Assembly (NCBI GenBank): GCA_963716115.1
Contig: CAVQSZ010000013.1
Coordinates: 43,420-107,419 of the forward strand
Source of the DNA: AP-15 sp963716115
Lineage (GTDB): Bacteria; Pseudomonadota; Alphaproteobacteria; ATCC43930; CGMCC-115725
Direction of reading: 5' to 3'
Length of the DNA: 64,000 nucleotides
The position numbers and the translations under genes are program-made. Positions 11,747 to 21,346 of the stretch are shown here, piece after piece (the stretch's first letter is position 1; every line of letters starts with the position of its first letter). Below the pieces are notes generated by a model. That model had not been told where the DNA came from. It was given only the letters and a program-made list of their open reading frames with translations, and did not search any database.

Positions 11747-13175
11747 TCATCGCCCGCGCGTCCTGACCAGCAGCGTCGCCAGGCTGTTGGCGGCGCCGGG
11801 CGGCGCGGCGGCGCGCTGCAAGGCGCGCTCGACATCGCGCAGGTAGCCCGCCGCCGGCTCCACTTCCGGCCGCGGGCCGCCGAGATCGAGCGGCCGCGGC
11901 GTCGCGATGGCGGTGATCAGCTCGGTCCCGAACGGGGCCCCCCCGGCGTTCCAGGTCTTGCCGTTGGCGCCGTCGCCGAACACGCGGGTCTCCCTGGCGG
12001 CGAGCTCGACCCTGAGATCCCGGCTGTTCGGCCACAAATGCAGCACCTGGCCGTCGAGCGAGAAATAATCGATGCGGAGATTGACGGCGTAGCCGGGGGC
12101 GCGGATTTCGACCTTGATCGGGTCGCTTTCGCGCAGCTCCGCCTTGCCGCCGGCGAGACGCAGGCCGAGCCCGTCGCCGGGCGCGAGCCCGGCCAGGCGA
12201 ATGGCGTTGAGCTCGGAAAGGGAGCGGCAGAGCGGCGGCGGCACCACGTCGACATTGACTTCCGCGCGGCTGTTCGGAAACAGGCGGGCGGCGGCCTGCA
12301 CCACCTTCGCCCGCTGCTCGGCGTCGGGCACGGTGCCGGAAATCATCGGCGCCCCCTGCGGGGACGTGTGCGCCCGCAGCGCCGCGCAATCGATCTGTGT
12401 CAGCGCCGAGTTCGAGCTGCTCCAACGGGGCCTGCGGCGGGGCGGCCGGAGCTCGCAGCGGGGCGGCGGGGGCTCGCGGCGTCGCGCCGGCGGGCGGCGC
12501 TGCCGGCGCCGCCGTCGCCTCTCGCTTCTGGGCGAAGGACGGGGCCTGCTCGGTGCAGGGCAGCGTCGGAAAGGGCCAGCCGGGGCAGGCTGTCGTCACG
12601 GTCTTGGCGGACCCGGCAGGTAAGGGCGCCGCCGGCGCTTCCGGCGAGGCCGCGTCCGAGAGCGCGGCGAGCGTCTGCTTCCAGGCTTCGGCGCGTTTCC
12701 TGGCCTCCACCTTCTGGTCGAGCGGCAGCACCTGGTCGAGCTGCGTCTTCAGGTCGGCGGCGACGCTGCCCCACACACCCTTGTTCTCGGTGGCCAGCAG
12801 CACCCATTTGTAGGCTTCGACCAGATCCCGGCGCAAAGTCTCGGAGCCGGCCGCCCAAATCAGCGCGAGGCGATACTCGGCTTCGGTGCTGCCCTGCGCC
12901 GCCGCCTTTTGGTACCAGTAGCCGGCCTTTTTGTAGTCTTGCGGCAGCTCGCCGAGGCCGAACTCGTAGAGGCTGCCGATGCCGAGCTCGGCATCGGCGT
13001 CGTTGCGGTCCGCCGCCCTCTGCCATTCGGCCGCGGCGCGCGCATAATCGCCCTTTTCGTAGGCGGTGCGGCCGGCCGCGGCATCGGCCCACGCCGTCGG
13101 CGCCGAGCCGAGCAACCCGGCCAGGGCGACGACGGCGATTTGCGCGATGCGGGCCGCCGCCGTGCTTGGAGCCAT
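11747..13175 (-). CDS. Sel1/TPR plus BON-like plus DUF4384 secreted protein, one frameshift
   Basis: Start at 13175 (MAPSTAAAR) is preferred over the upstream GTG at 13190; it gives a Sec signal ending in TAWA. Residues about 30-130 contain Sel1-like repeats (GRTAYEKGDYARAAAEWQRA, then DYKKAGYWYQKAA). A Pro/Ala-rich linker follows. Near 12420 one extra base shifts the frame; the second half resumes with LTQIDCAALRAH and then MISGTVPDAEQRAKVVQAA, which resembles a BON domain. The C-terminus (RIDYFSLDGQVLHLWPNS and FGTELITAIATPRPL) is DUF4384, a beta-sandwich seen in bacterial caspase-like and kinase-associated proteins. Its position beside the CHAT peptidase and OmpA genes suggests a shared envelope function. 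The shift is probably a sequence error, because both halves are intact. Confidence 0.78.
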
Positions 13176-13357
13176 GCGCCGAATTGACACTTTTCCGCCA
13201 CCGAGCTAGGCTGTGACATTACCGGCGCAGGCGCGCGACGGCAACTTGAAGCGCCGCGCAACCCGAAGCGCCGCGTCCGGCGGCGGCGCGCGACGCCTCT
13301 CCTTCGAGAACGGCGGCGGCGACCGGACGCCGGCAGGTTTCGCCAGATGAGGGTTCG

Positions 13358-14005
13358 ATGAATCTCGGGCGCAGGATGGTCTTCGGGGCGCTCGGCTCCC
13401 TGGCTGTCGGGCTATGCGTTTCCGCCGCGTCGGCGCAGCACGCGGCGCCCAGCCAAAGCGACATCGCGGGGCAGCTGCTGCCGCCCGCGCTGCGGACCAC
13501 CCGCGGGCTGCCGACGCCGGGGGTGGCGCCGCTGCCGGCGGCCAACCCGGCGGTGAAACGCGCCTCGACGACGCCGTCCGCGCCGGCCGCCGCTTCGTCG
13601 CGGCGAGGGCAGCCCCACGCGGCCGGCGTCCAGCCGGGTCCCGCCGCGGCGGCGGAGCCGCCAAAGATCGGCCTCGACACGATCCAGTTTGCCTTCGACT
13701 CGGCCGAGCTGCTGCCGCAATCGATCGAGACGCTGAAAAACCTCGGAAACGCGCTCAATCAGGAGCTCAAGGACCAGAAGGCCTTTCTGATCGAGGGGCA
13801 CACCGACGCCAAGGGCGGCCGCGACTACAATGACGAATTGTCGAAGCGCCGGGCCGAGACGGTCAAGGACTATCTGGTCAAGCAGATGGGGGTGGCGCCC
13901 GACCGGCTGCAGACCGTCGGCAAGGGCTCTTCCGACCCGGCCCTGCCGAAACGGCCCTACGCCGCGCAGAACCGCCGCGTGGTGATCGTCAACACCGGCG
14001 CATAG
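13358..14005 (+). CDS. OmpA-family (peptidoglycan-binding) protein
   Basis: A 215-residue protein with a Sec signal ending in VSAASA, a Pro/Ala-rich linker (residues about 30-105), and a C-terminal OmpA domain. That domain shows IQFAFDSAELLPQS, the EGHTDAKG peptidoglycan-binding motif, SKRRAETVKDYL and NRRVVIV. There is no beta-barrel, so it is a periplasmic or surface-linker type. It is divergent from the DUF4384 gene across a gap of about 180 bp and belongs by context to the exoprotein-CHAT block. Its 3' end overlaps the 3' end of the convergent GNAT gene by 17 bp. Confidence 0.88.
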   Translation: MNLGRRMVFGALGSLAVGLCVSAASAQHAAPSQSDIAGQLLPPALRTTRGLPTPGVAPLPAANPAVKRASTTPSAPAAASSRRGQPHAAGVQPGPAAAAEPPKIGLDTIQFAFDSAELLPQSIETLKNLGNALNQELKDQKAFLIEGHTDAKGGRDYNDELSKRRAETVKDYLVKQMGVAPDRLQTVGKGSSDPALPKRPYAAQNRRVVIVNTGA

Positions 14006-14654
14006 CGCCGGCCGCCGGCGCGTTGCCGGGCACGAGCGGCGCGAGCGCGATCGCGAGCCATAGCGGCTCCGCCGGCGGCGGCGGGCGTTTGAGCTCGGTA
14101 AAGCCGCAGGCGCGGTAGAACCGCACGGCGCGCCGGTTGGCGGTCCCGACCGCGAGGTGCGCGCCGGGCGCGCCGCCCTCGCCCGCCAGCCGCAGCCACC
14201 CTTCGATCAGCCTGCGGCCGACCCCGCGTCCCTGGAGCCGCGGCAGCAGGTTGATGTGGAGGTGCGCGGGATAGCGATCGACGATGTCGTCCGGCGCGCG
14301 GAACGGGTGGTGGATCAGCCGGCTGATCCGCTGGTCGCGGCTCCAGCCGGCGCGCGGCGCTCCGCCCGGGTCCGGGTGGATCGCCCTGAGGCGCGGCCAC
14401 CATTCGGCTTCGAGAACCGCCTCGAGCCGGCGCGTGTCGAGCGCGCCGACGATATAGCCGCCGACACCCTCGCCATCCTCGGCGACCAGCGCGCTGCGCG
14501 GGCTGAACAGGGCGTAGGGCGCGGCAAAGACCTGCCCGACGAGCTTCGGGTCGCGGTAGAGGCCGGTCGCGTCCCCGCCGCCGGCCGCCGTCATCAGGCA
14601 GATCCGGTAGAGCTCGTCGAGGTCGGCAGGGCGATAGGCCCGGATCGCCGCCAT
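13989..14654 (-). CDS. GNAT-family N-acetyltransferase
   Basis: A 221-residue protein; the start MAAIRAYRPADLDELYRIC at 14654 places the usual GNAT beginning at the N-terminus, and longer upstream starts add unrelated sequence. The acetyl-CoA-binding motif A is LLPRLQGRGVGRRLIEG, followed by GTANRRAVRFYRACGF, the usual motif B. The layout resembles the GNAT relatives of the hyaluronidase/O-GlcNAcase C-terminal domain. The substrate is unknown. It is divergently transcribed from the GMC oxidoreductase gene that follows, with 91 bp between the starts. Confidence 0.85.
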   Translation of the reverse strand: MAAIRAYRPADLDELYRICLMTAAGGGDATGLYRDPKLVGQVFAAPYALFSPRSALVAEDGEGVGGYIVGALDTRRLEAVLEAEWWPRLRAIHPDPGGAPRAGWSRDQRISRLIHHPFRAPDDIVDRYPAHLHINLLPRLQGRGVGRRLIEGWLRLAGEGGAPGAHLAVGTANRRAVRFYRACGFTELKRPPPPAEPLWLAIALAPLVPGNAPAAGAMRRC

Positions 14655-14745
14655 CCGTCGCTCCCGCGTCGAACCATTGGGCAGAACCCAGGGCGTCATA
14701 CTACACTCGGCGGTCAAATTCGGGGCGCGCCAGGGAGCGACAGGC

Positions 14746-16363
14746 ATGCGGGCGGATTACGTGATCATCGGCGCCGGCTCGGCCGGCTGCGTGCTGGCCA
14801 ACCGGCTGAGCGCCGACCCCTCGGCGCGGGTATTGCTGATCGAGGCCGGCGGGCGCGACTGGAACCCGCTCATCCACATCCCGGCCGGCTACATGAAGCT
14901 GATGGACCACCCGACCCTGACCTGGGGCTATTACGCCGAGCCCGACCCCGGCACCAACGGGCGCGCCATCCTCTACCCGCGCGGCCGGGTGCTGGGCGGC
15001 TCCAGCTCGATCAACGGGATGATCTATGTCCGCGGCCAGCCGGAGGATTTCGACCACTGGGGGCAGCTCGGCAATCGCGGCTGGTCGTGGGACGACGTGC
15101 TGCCCTACTTCAAGCAAGGCCGAGAGCTGGGAGGGCGACGGCGACGAGTATCACGGCGCGGGCGGGCCGCTCTTGACCTCGCGCACCGCCGACAAGCCCG
15201 AGCTGTGCCGGAAGATGATCGAGGCCGGCATTGAGATCGGGCTCGAATACCACGAGGACGTGAACCATCTGCCGCCCGGCGCCGGCGACAACATCGGCTG
15301 GGTGCAGCAGACCCGCCGCGGCCGCCGCCGGCAGAGCGCGGCGCGCACCTATCTGCGCCCGGCAAAGAAGCGGCCCAACCTGGAGATCGTCACCGGCGCG
15401 CTGGTCCGCCGCGTGTTGTTCGACGGCGCGCGCGCGGTCGGCGTCGAATTCTCGCGCGGCGACAGCATCGAGCGGGCCGACGCGGCGCGCGAGGTGATCC
15501 TGTCGGCGGGCGCCATCGGCTCGCCGCATGTGCTGCAATTGTCCGGCGTCGGCGACCCCGACCATCTCGGCCGCGTCGGCATCCCGGTCCATCACGCGCT
15601 GCCCGGCGTCGGCAGGAACCTGCAGGACCATTACATCGCCCGCGTCACCTGCGCCGTCACCGGCGTCAAGACCTTGAACGAGAAGTCGCGCGGCCTGCCC
15701 TTTGCCGGCGAGGTGCTGCGCTATCTGTTCGCCGGCACCGGCATGCTGACCTACGCCGCCTCGCTGGTCTGCGCCTCGATCAAGGTGCTGGAGGAATCGG
15801 CGACACCCGACGTGCAGTGCCTCTTGGCGTCCGGCAGCTTTGCGCCGGGGCCGGTGCGCCGGCTCGACGACACGCCCGGCATGACCGCCGGCATGTGGCA
15901 GATGCGGCCGCTGTCGCGCGGCTATGTCGAGGCGAAGTCTGCGACTCCCGGCGAGGCCCCGGCGATCAACCCGCGCTACTTATCCGAGGACACCGACCGC
16001 CGCGCCGCGATCGGCGGCTTGCGCGTGGTGCGGCGGCTGTTCGCCGCGCCGGCGCTCGCCCGCCACGTCGTCGCCGAGACCCTCCCCGGCAAGGATGTCC
16101 AAACCGACGATGAGCTTCTCGACTACGCGCGGCAATACGGCTCGACCGTCTTTCACGCGACCTGCACCTGCAAGATGGGTTCGGACGCAATGGCCGTGGT
16201 CGACGACCAGCTGCGGGTGCGCGGTCTCGACGGGCTGCGCGTGATCGACGCCTCGGCAATGCCGACCGTGACCTCGACCAACACCAACGCGCCGACCATC
16301 ATGATCGCCGAGAAGGGCGCGGCGATGATCCTCGCCGACGCGCGGCGGCGGCTGGCGGCGTGA
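14746..16363 (+). CDS. GMC-family FAD oxidoreductase (choline/alcohol dehydrogenase type), one frameshift
   Basis: The N-terminus has the FAD-binding Rossmann motif IIGAGSAGCVLANRL and the GMC signature around PRGRVLGGSSSINGM. The C-terminus has the substrate-site HATCTCKMG and the STNTNAPTIMIAEKGA motif that closes GMC dehydrogenases. Members oxidise primary alcohols such as choline or aliphatic alcohols. The frame breaks near 15116: the sequence reads aagcaaggcc where the paralogue at 17441 has aagcaggcc, so one extra A separates FKQ from AESWEG. The rest aligns throughout with the second copy. The break is probably an assembly error, giving an intact protein of about 538 residues. The substrate cannot be told from the sequence. 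Confidence 0.85.
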
Positions 16364-16555
16364 CCCGCCCCGACCGCGCCGCGCGCTGATTTCCGACCAT
16401 CGGGCAGCCGGTGATCGGTCTGGAACCAAAAATTCTGCAAAATCCGCGTGACGTCGGCGATTCCCCGATGACGGAAACCAACGGCGTCGTGCTGACGCGC
16501 GCTTCCAGCAGCGAAAGCTGATCGACATTCCCTTTGAGAGCGCGGGCCATTCTGG

Positions 16556-16975
16556 TTACCGGCATCGGGCTCCTCCCCCGCAGCGCGGGGGAAGTGGCGA
16601 GCGCCGCGAGCCGGAGGGGGCGCCGGCAACCGCCTGTTCTATAGCCGAGAGAACTCCTTCCAATCGCTCGTCGCGCAGCACATCGCCGGCGCGTATCCGC
16701 AACACCGTCACCCCTCGCTGCGCAAGCCACATCTGACGACGCGCATCATGGCGCGCCTGCGCGTCGGCATCGTGCGCCAGCCCATCCACCTCAACCGCCA
16801 AACGGGCAGAAGAACAATAGAAATCGAGAATGTAAGGCCCGATCGGGTGTTGACGGCGAAAGCGCAGGCCCGCGAGCCGCCCTTTACGCAGAGCCTGCCA
16901 AAGCACGACCTCCGGCAGGCTCAATCGGCGGCGCAGCTCGCGTGCGCGGCTGAAGGTTCGGTCCGGCGCCCGCAT
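16556..16975 (-). CDS. DUF559 (Vsr-like) endonuclease-domain protein
   Basis: A 139-residue protein beginning MRAPDRTFSRARELRRRL. It carries the DUF559 core: SLPEVVLWQALRKGRLAG, LRFRRQHPIGPYILDFYC, LAVEVDGLAHD and VTVLRIRAGDVL. The family resembles very-short-patch-repair endonucleases (PD-(D/E)XK type); the D of LDFYC and the E of VEVDG are the likely metal ligands. The cellular role is unestablished. The last ~20 residues (SGSRRSPLPPRCGGG and on) are encoded inside an intergenic GC-rich repeat, which suggests the element inserted into and extended the 3' end. A second copy of the repeat lies just upstream of the start. Confidence 0.75.
   Translation of the reverse strand: MRAPDRTFSRARELRRRLSLPEVVLWQALRKGRLAGLRFRRQHPIGPYILDFYCSSARLAVEVDGLAHDADAQARHDARRQMWLAQRGVTVLRIRAGDVLRDERLEGVLSAIEQAVAGAPSGSRRSPLPPRCGGGARCR
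16570..16624. repeat. GC-rich intergenic repeat, copy A
   Basis: About 55 bp beginning ctcctcccccgcagcgcggg and running into gagccggagggggcgcc. It contains a small hairpin (tcccccgc / gcggggga). A near-identical copy lies at 17059-17109 in the same orientation. Elements of this type are scattered between genes in many alphaproteobacteria. This copy overlaps the 3' end of the DUF559 gene. Confidence 0.75.
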
Positions 16976-17058
16976 GCCCCAATGCCCCCTCCACCATGCT
17001 GCGCATGGTCCCCCTCCCCCGCTACGCGGAGGAGGAGCCCATCCTACCACGGCCCTGA

Positions 17059-17109
17059 TCCTCCCCCGCGTGCGGGGGAGGTGGCGAGCAACGCGAGCCG
17101 GAGGGGGCG
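17059..17109. repeat. GC-rich intergenic repeat, copy B
   Basis: About 51 bp (tcctcccccgcgtgcggggg, then aggtggcgagcaacgcgagc and a G-rich end) matching the copy at 16570. A partial third hairpin (tccccctcccccgctacgcg) lies at about 17008-17035. Together they flank the DUF559 gene. The wider interval 16976-17440 (465 bp) shows no credible gene. Apart from these repeats it holds a 12-bp perfect palindrome at 17281 and CACCTG/CAGGTG elements at 17322-17350. Confidence 0.7.
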
Positions 17110-17280
17110 TGCCGCGATGCGCGCCCCTCGCCGGCTCCACCGGCGCCATCGCCGGGGTGACGCCGATTGCATTTTTGATCGCCCTGCTCGACCGCTCTCC
17201 TCGGATCGACGAGAGGCCGGTCCTCGGCGCTCCGGAGGTTGTGCAGCACACGACGCTGTTAGAATTGCCACATTCGTACG

Positions 17281-17292
17281 GCACTATAGTGC
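17281..17292. promoter_or_regulatory. 12-bp perfect palindrome upstream of the second GMC gene
   Basis: The sequence gcactatagtgc is its own reverse complement. It is followed by CACCTG at 17322 and 17333 and by CAGGTG at 17345, the last two forming an inverted pair around ataaaa. These lie 90-160 bp before the GMC start at 17441, a plausible place for operators. No regulator family is assigned. Confidence 0.3.
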
Positions 17293-17440
17293 ATCGTGTG
17301 AACGGCGACGGAGAGAGCCTTCACCTGATCTGCACCTGATAAAACAGGTGGGCAGGGAGGGCCATTGCAACACGATTGCGTGACGGACGGAGGCTGCCGT
17401 GTCCCGAGCGGCGGATCTCCGGGAAAAAGAGGAGGGGCGG

Positions 17441-19057
17441 ATGCAGGCAGATTACGTCATCGTCGGCGCCGGGTCGGCCGGGTGCGTGCTGGCCAACCGG
17501 CTCAGCGAGGACCCGGGAACGCGGGTGGTGCTGATCGAGGCCGGCGGGCGCGACTGGAACCCGCTCATTCACATCCCGGCCGGGTTCATGAAATTGCTCG
17601 ACCATCCGACCCTGACCTGGGGCTTCAAGGCCGAGGCCGACCCCGGCACCAACGGCCGCGCCATCCCCTACCCGCGCGGCCGGGTCTTGGGCGGCTCGTC
17701 GTCGATCAACGGGCTCATATACATCCGCGGCCAGCCCGAGGATTTCGACCATTGGGCGCAGCTCGGCAACCGCGGCTGGGGCTGGGACGACGTGCTGCCC
17801 TATTTCAAGCAGGCCGAAAACTGGCAGGGCGAGACGAGCGATCTGCACGGCACGGGCGGCCACCTGACCACCTCGCCGATGAGCGAGCAGCCGGCGGCGT
17901 GCCGGGCGATCATCGCGGCCGCCACCGAGCTTGGGCTCGAATACCGCCCCGACGTGAACAACCTGCCGCCGGGGGCCGGCGACAGCATCGGCTGGTGCCA
18001 GCAGACCCGCGGCGGCCGGCGCCGCGCCAGCGCCGCGCGCACCTATCTGCGGCCGGCCAGGAAGCGGCCCAATCTGCAGATCGTCACCGGGGCGCTGGCG
18101 CACCGGGTGCTGCTCGACGGCGCGCGCGCGACCGGCGTGGAATTTTCGCGCAATGGCGCCGTCGAGCGCGTCGACGCGGCGCGCGAGGTGATCCTCGCCG
18201 GGGGCGCGGTCGGCTCGCCGCATCTGCTGCAATTGTCGGGCGTCGGCGACCCGGAGGCGCTGGGCAAGGCCGGCATCCCGGTGCTTCACGCGCTCGCCGG
18301 GGTGGGCAAGAATTTCCAGGACCATTACATCGCCCGCATGTCGTGCGAGGTGCGCGGCGTCGAGACGTTGAACGAGCGCGGCCGCGGGCTTTCCTTCGCC
18401 AACGAGCTGTTGCGCTATGTCGCGACCGGCAAGGGCATGCTGACCTACAGCGCCTCCTTGTGCGCCGCCTCGGTCAAGGTGCTCGAGGAATCGGCGACCC
18501 CCGACGTGCAATGCGTCTTTGCGCCGGCGAGCTACAAGCCGGGCCTGATCCGCAGGCTCGACGACAAGCCCGGCATCACCGGCGGCCCGTGGCAGATGCG
18601 GCCGCAATCGCGCGGCTGGGTGCTGGTCCGCTCGCCCGACCCGCGCGAGCAGCCGGCGATCAACCCGCGCTATCTGGCCGAGGACACCGACCGCCGCGCC
18701 ATGGTCGGCGGCCTCAAATTCCTGCGCCGCCTGTTCGCCGCGCCCTCATTGGCCAAGCACATCGTCGCCGAAACCATGCCGGGGCCTGGCGTCGAGACCG
18801 ACGACGAGCTGCTGGACTACGCGCGGCAGAACGGCTCGACGGTCTATCACGCCAGCTGCAGCTGCATGATGGGCAATCACGCGATGAGCGTCGTCGACAG
18901 CGAGCTGCGCGTGCACGGGCTCGAGGCCTGCGCGTGATCGACGCCTCGGTCATGCCGGCGGTCAGCTCGACCAACACCAACGCGCCCGACGATCATGATC
19001 GCCGAAAAGGGTGCGGCGATGATCAAGGCCGACGCGCGGCGCAAGCTGGCCGCCTGA
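17441..19057 (+). CDS. GMC-family FAD oxidoreductase, paralogue of the gene at 14746, two frameshifts
   Basis: The start at 17441 follows a strong ribosome site (agaggagggg). The product carries IVGAGSAGCVLANRL, PRGRVLGGSSSINGL and, near the C-terminus, YHASCSCMMG. It aligns along its full length with the gene at 14746, so the pair arose by duplication. Near 18926 a missing G turns GLEGLRVIDAS into GLEACA-stop, and near 18987 an extra C shifts NAPTIMIAEKG. After both corrections the protein continues through IDASVMPAVSS to the stop at 19055-19057, about 538 residues. Two compensating indels 60 bp apart in a conserved C-terminus look like sequence errors. The function is an FAD-dependent alcohol dehydrogenase of unknown substrate. 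Confidence 0.83.
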
Positions 19058-19128
19058 AATCCGGCGGCGCCAATGCGTTCCCAGCTCGATCGCGCCCTGA
19101 GCCGGGGGAGGAATGATCACACCGATGA

Positions 19129-19172
19129 TCCCCCTCGCCCCGACCCTCTCCCCGCGTGCGGGGCGAGGGAGG
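19129..19172. repeat. GC-rich hairpin repeat
   Basis: ctcgcccc at 19134-19141 pairs with ggggcgag at 19160-19167, enclosing a second hairpin (ccccgcgtgcgggg). It is related to the repeats around 16.6 and 17.1 kb. It lies in the 214-bp gap between the convergent GMC and aspartate dehydrogenase genes, which otherwise holds nothing recognisable. Confidence 0.6.
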
Positions 19173-19271
19173 CTCTACAATGTCCTCGTCGCGGCTTGTG
19201 TAAGCTCCATTATCCCACACCACGGCTACGATGCGCATATCGGTGTGAGAAGTCTGGGCTATTCCCTTCTG

Positions 19272-20078
19272 TCAGGTTCCGACCGCGAGCGGGCTCGTCA
19301 GCTTTTTCAGCGCGGCGACAACCGAGAGCGGGGTCAGCCGGCCGGTCTTCGGGTTCTCGGCCGAGGGCACGTTCTCGATCTGCAGCGAGAAGCGGGCGGA
19401 CTCGGCCTCGACCTCGATCCGGTGCGTGTTGCGGGTGACGCCGGGGTCGGCCCAGATCTCGATCGTCGTGCGCAGGGGCCCGATGCCGGCGAGCGCCAGG
19501 GCCGCGGCGACATTGACATTGGCCGGAAAGCCGCGCGCGGCGTCGCGCGCGTTGCCGGCGAAGACGCGCCTGGGCTCGGTCAACCCGGCGATGTCGATGT
19601 GGTTCTCGACAAGGTAGGGCGCGCCGGCGAGGCCGGCCGGCGGCTTGCGGGTGACCATGTGCACCTTCGAGATTTCGCCTTGCGCGGCCGCCGCGACCGC
19701 GTCGAGGCCGAGGAGCGCGCCGGTCGGCACGAGGATGCGCCCGCCGTGGCGGCGCGCCAGGTCGACGAGGTCGAAATTGTCGAGGAGCGCGCCGCAGCTC
19801 AGCACCATAAGGATGCGGCCGCGCGCCAGCGCCGGCGCGGCGATTTCGCGCAAGAGCTCGGCCGGCGCGCATTCGACGACGATGTCGGCCGTCTCGCCGA
19901 GCCGCGCCAGCGGGACCACCGGCGCCGGCCGACCGAACCCCGCCATCGCCGCCTCGGCCCGCGCCTTGTCGCGCGCCGACACCGCCGCCAACGCCAGCCC
20001 CTCGATCCCCTCATCGAGCCGCCGGGCCACCACCCGCCCGATCGCGCCAAACCCGCCGACCGCCACCCGCAAGGTCAT
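19272..20078 (-). CDS. nadX: L-aspartate dehydrogenase (NadX-like)
   Basis: A 268-residue NAD(P)-dependent dehydrogenase. It has an N-terminal Rossmann motif (VAVGGFGAIGRVVARRL), CGALLDNFDL, and the C-terminal NVNVAAALALAGIG and ENPKTGRLTPLS segments typical of the family (DUF108). The enzyme makes iminoaspartate from aspartate, feeding NAD synthesis, or works in amino-acid catabolism. It lies 12 bp downstream of the acyl-CoA dehydrogenase gene on the same strand, so the two are probably co-transcribed. That pairing favours a catabolic role over NAD synthesis, and no nadA or nadC is nearby. Confidence 0.85.
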   Translation of the reverse strand: MTLRVAVGGFGAIGRVVARRLDEGIEGLALAAVSARDKARAEAAMAGFGRPAPVVPLARLGETADIVVECAPAELLREIAAPALARGRILMVLSCGALLDNFDLVDLARRHGGRILVPTGALLGLDAVAAAAQGEISKVHMVTRKPPAGLAGAPYLVENHIDIAGLTEPRRVFAGNARDAARGFPANVNVAAALALAGIGPLRTTIEIWADPGVTRNTHRIEVEAESARFSLQIENVPSAENPKTGRLTPLSVVAALKKLTSPLAVGT

Positions 20079-20090
20079 TTCGATCCCCGT

Positions 20091-21257
20091 TCAATAGGAT
20101 TTCGGCAGCCCCAGCACCCGCTCGGCGATGTGCGACAGGATCAGCTGCGGGGTAACGGGCGCGATGCGGGCGATCAGGATTTCGCGGAAATAGCGCTCGA
20201 CATGGTATTCGCGGGCGTAGCCCATGCCGCCATGGGTCATGACCGCGGTCTCGCAGGCGCGGAAGCCGGCCTCGGCGGCGCAGTATTTGGCGGCGTTGGC
20301 GAAGGCCCCGGCCTCCTCGCCGCGGTCGTAGGCGGCGGCGGCGCGCAACGTCATCAGCTCGGCCGCCTCGAGCTCGATCCAGCGTTCGGCGAGCGGGTGC
20401 TGAATCCCTTGGTTCTGCCCGATCGGGCGACCGAAGACGACCCGCTCGGCGGCATAGCGCGCCGCCCGCGCCAGGGCCGCGCGGCCGAGGCCGACCGCTT
20501 CGGCGGCGATCAGGATGCGCTCCGGGTTCATCCCGTGCAGAATGTAGTGAAAGCCCCTGCCCTCCTCGCCGATGCGGTCCTGCGCCGGCACTTCGAGCCC
20601 GTCGATGAAAAGGAGGTTCGAGTCGACCGCCTTGCGCCCCATCTTTGGGATCTCGCGCACCTCGACCCGGCTGCGGTCGAGGTCGGTGTAGAAGAGGGTC
20701 ATCCCCAGGGACGGCCGCGCCGCCGCCTCGAAGGGCGTGGTGCGCGCCAGGATCAGCATCTTCTCGGCGACCTGCGCGGTCGAGGTCCAGATCTTGCGCC
20801 CGGTCAGCACGTAACGGTCGCCGTGGCGCTCGGCCCGCGTCGTGAGCCTCGTCGTGTCGAGGCCGGCGTCGGGCTCGGTCACGGCGAAGCAGGTCTTCTC
20901 CCTGCCGGCGATCAGCGGCGGCAGAAAGCGCCGCTTTTGCGCGTCGCTGCCGAACACGACGACCGGGTGCAGCCCGAAAATATTCATATGGATCGCCGAG
21001 GCGCCGCTGAACCCGGCCCCGGATTCGGCGACCGCCTGCATCAGCACCGCCGCCTCGGTGATGCCGAGGCCGCTGCCGCCATATTCCTCGGGCATCGCAA
21101 TCCCGAGCCAGCCGGCCTCGGCCATCGCCCGGTGGAAGGCGTGCGGGAAGGCGCCCTCGTCGTCGGCCTTCAGCCAGTAATCGTCGCCGAAGCGCCGGCA
21201 CAGCCGCGCCACCGCCTCGCGCAGCTCCAGCTGCTCGGCCGTCAGCGCAAAAGACAT
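20091..21257 (-). CDS. Acyl-CoA dehydrogenase
   Basis: A 388-residue flavoprotein starting MSFALTAEQLELREAVARLC at 21257. Visible family blocks are CFAVTEPDAGLDTTRL (FAD/substrate loop), GRKIWTSTAQVAEKML, and the C-terminal THGGMGYAREYHVERYFRE. It catalyses alpha,beta-desaturation of an acyl-CoA with electron-transfer flavoprotein as acceptor; chain specificity cannot be read off. It is the first gene of a probable operon with nadX and is divergent from the double-GNAT gene (89 bp). Confidence 0.88.
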   Translation of the reverse strand: MSFALTAEQLELREAVARLCRRFGDDYWLKADDEGAFPHAFHRAMAEAGWLGIAMPEEYGGSGLGITEAAVLMQAVAESGAGFSGASAIHMNIFGLHPVVVFGSDAQKRRFLPPLIAGREKTCFAVTEPDAGLDTTRLTTRAERHGDRYVLTGRKIWTSTAQVAEKMLILARTTPFEAAARPSLGMTLFYTDLDRSRVEVREIPKMGRKAVDSNLLFIDGLEVPAQDRIGEEGRGFHYILHGMNPERILIAAEAVGLGRAALARAARYAAERVVFGRPIGQNQGIQHPLAERWIELEAAELMTLRAAAAYDRGEEAGAFANAAKYCAAEAGFRACETAVMTHGGMGYAREYHVERYFREILIARIAPVTPQLILSHIAERVLGLPKSY

Positions 21258-21346
21258 CGCATCCTCCCGCGGCGCAGCGCCCGGATTGCCACACGGCCTT
21301 CCGGCATGTATCAGAAATCGAGCTGCGACCGACAGCGAGAAAGACG

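Noticed and set aside
11664..13190. A 508-residue protein from the first frame of the DUF4384 gene
   Set aside because: After about 12420 this frame loses all similarity, whereas the next frame carries the BON-like and DUF4384 domains.
16364..17440. Insertion sequence suggested by repeats around the DUF559 gene
   Set aside because: The repeats are direct, not inverted terminal, and no transposase is present.
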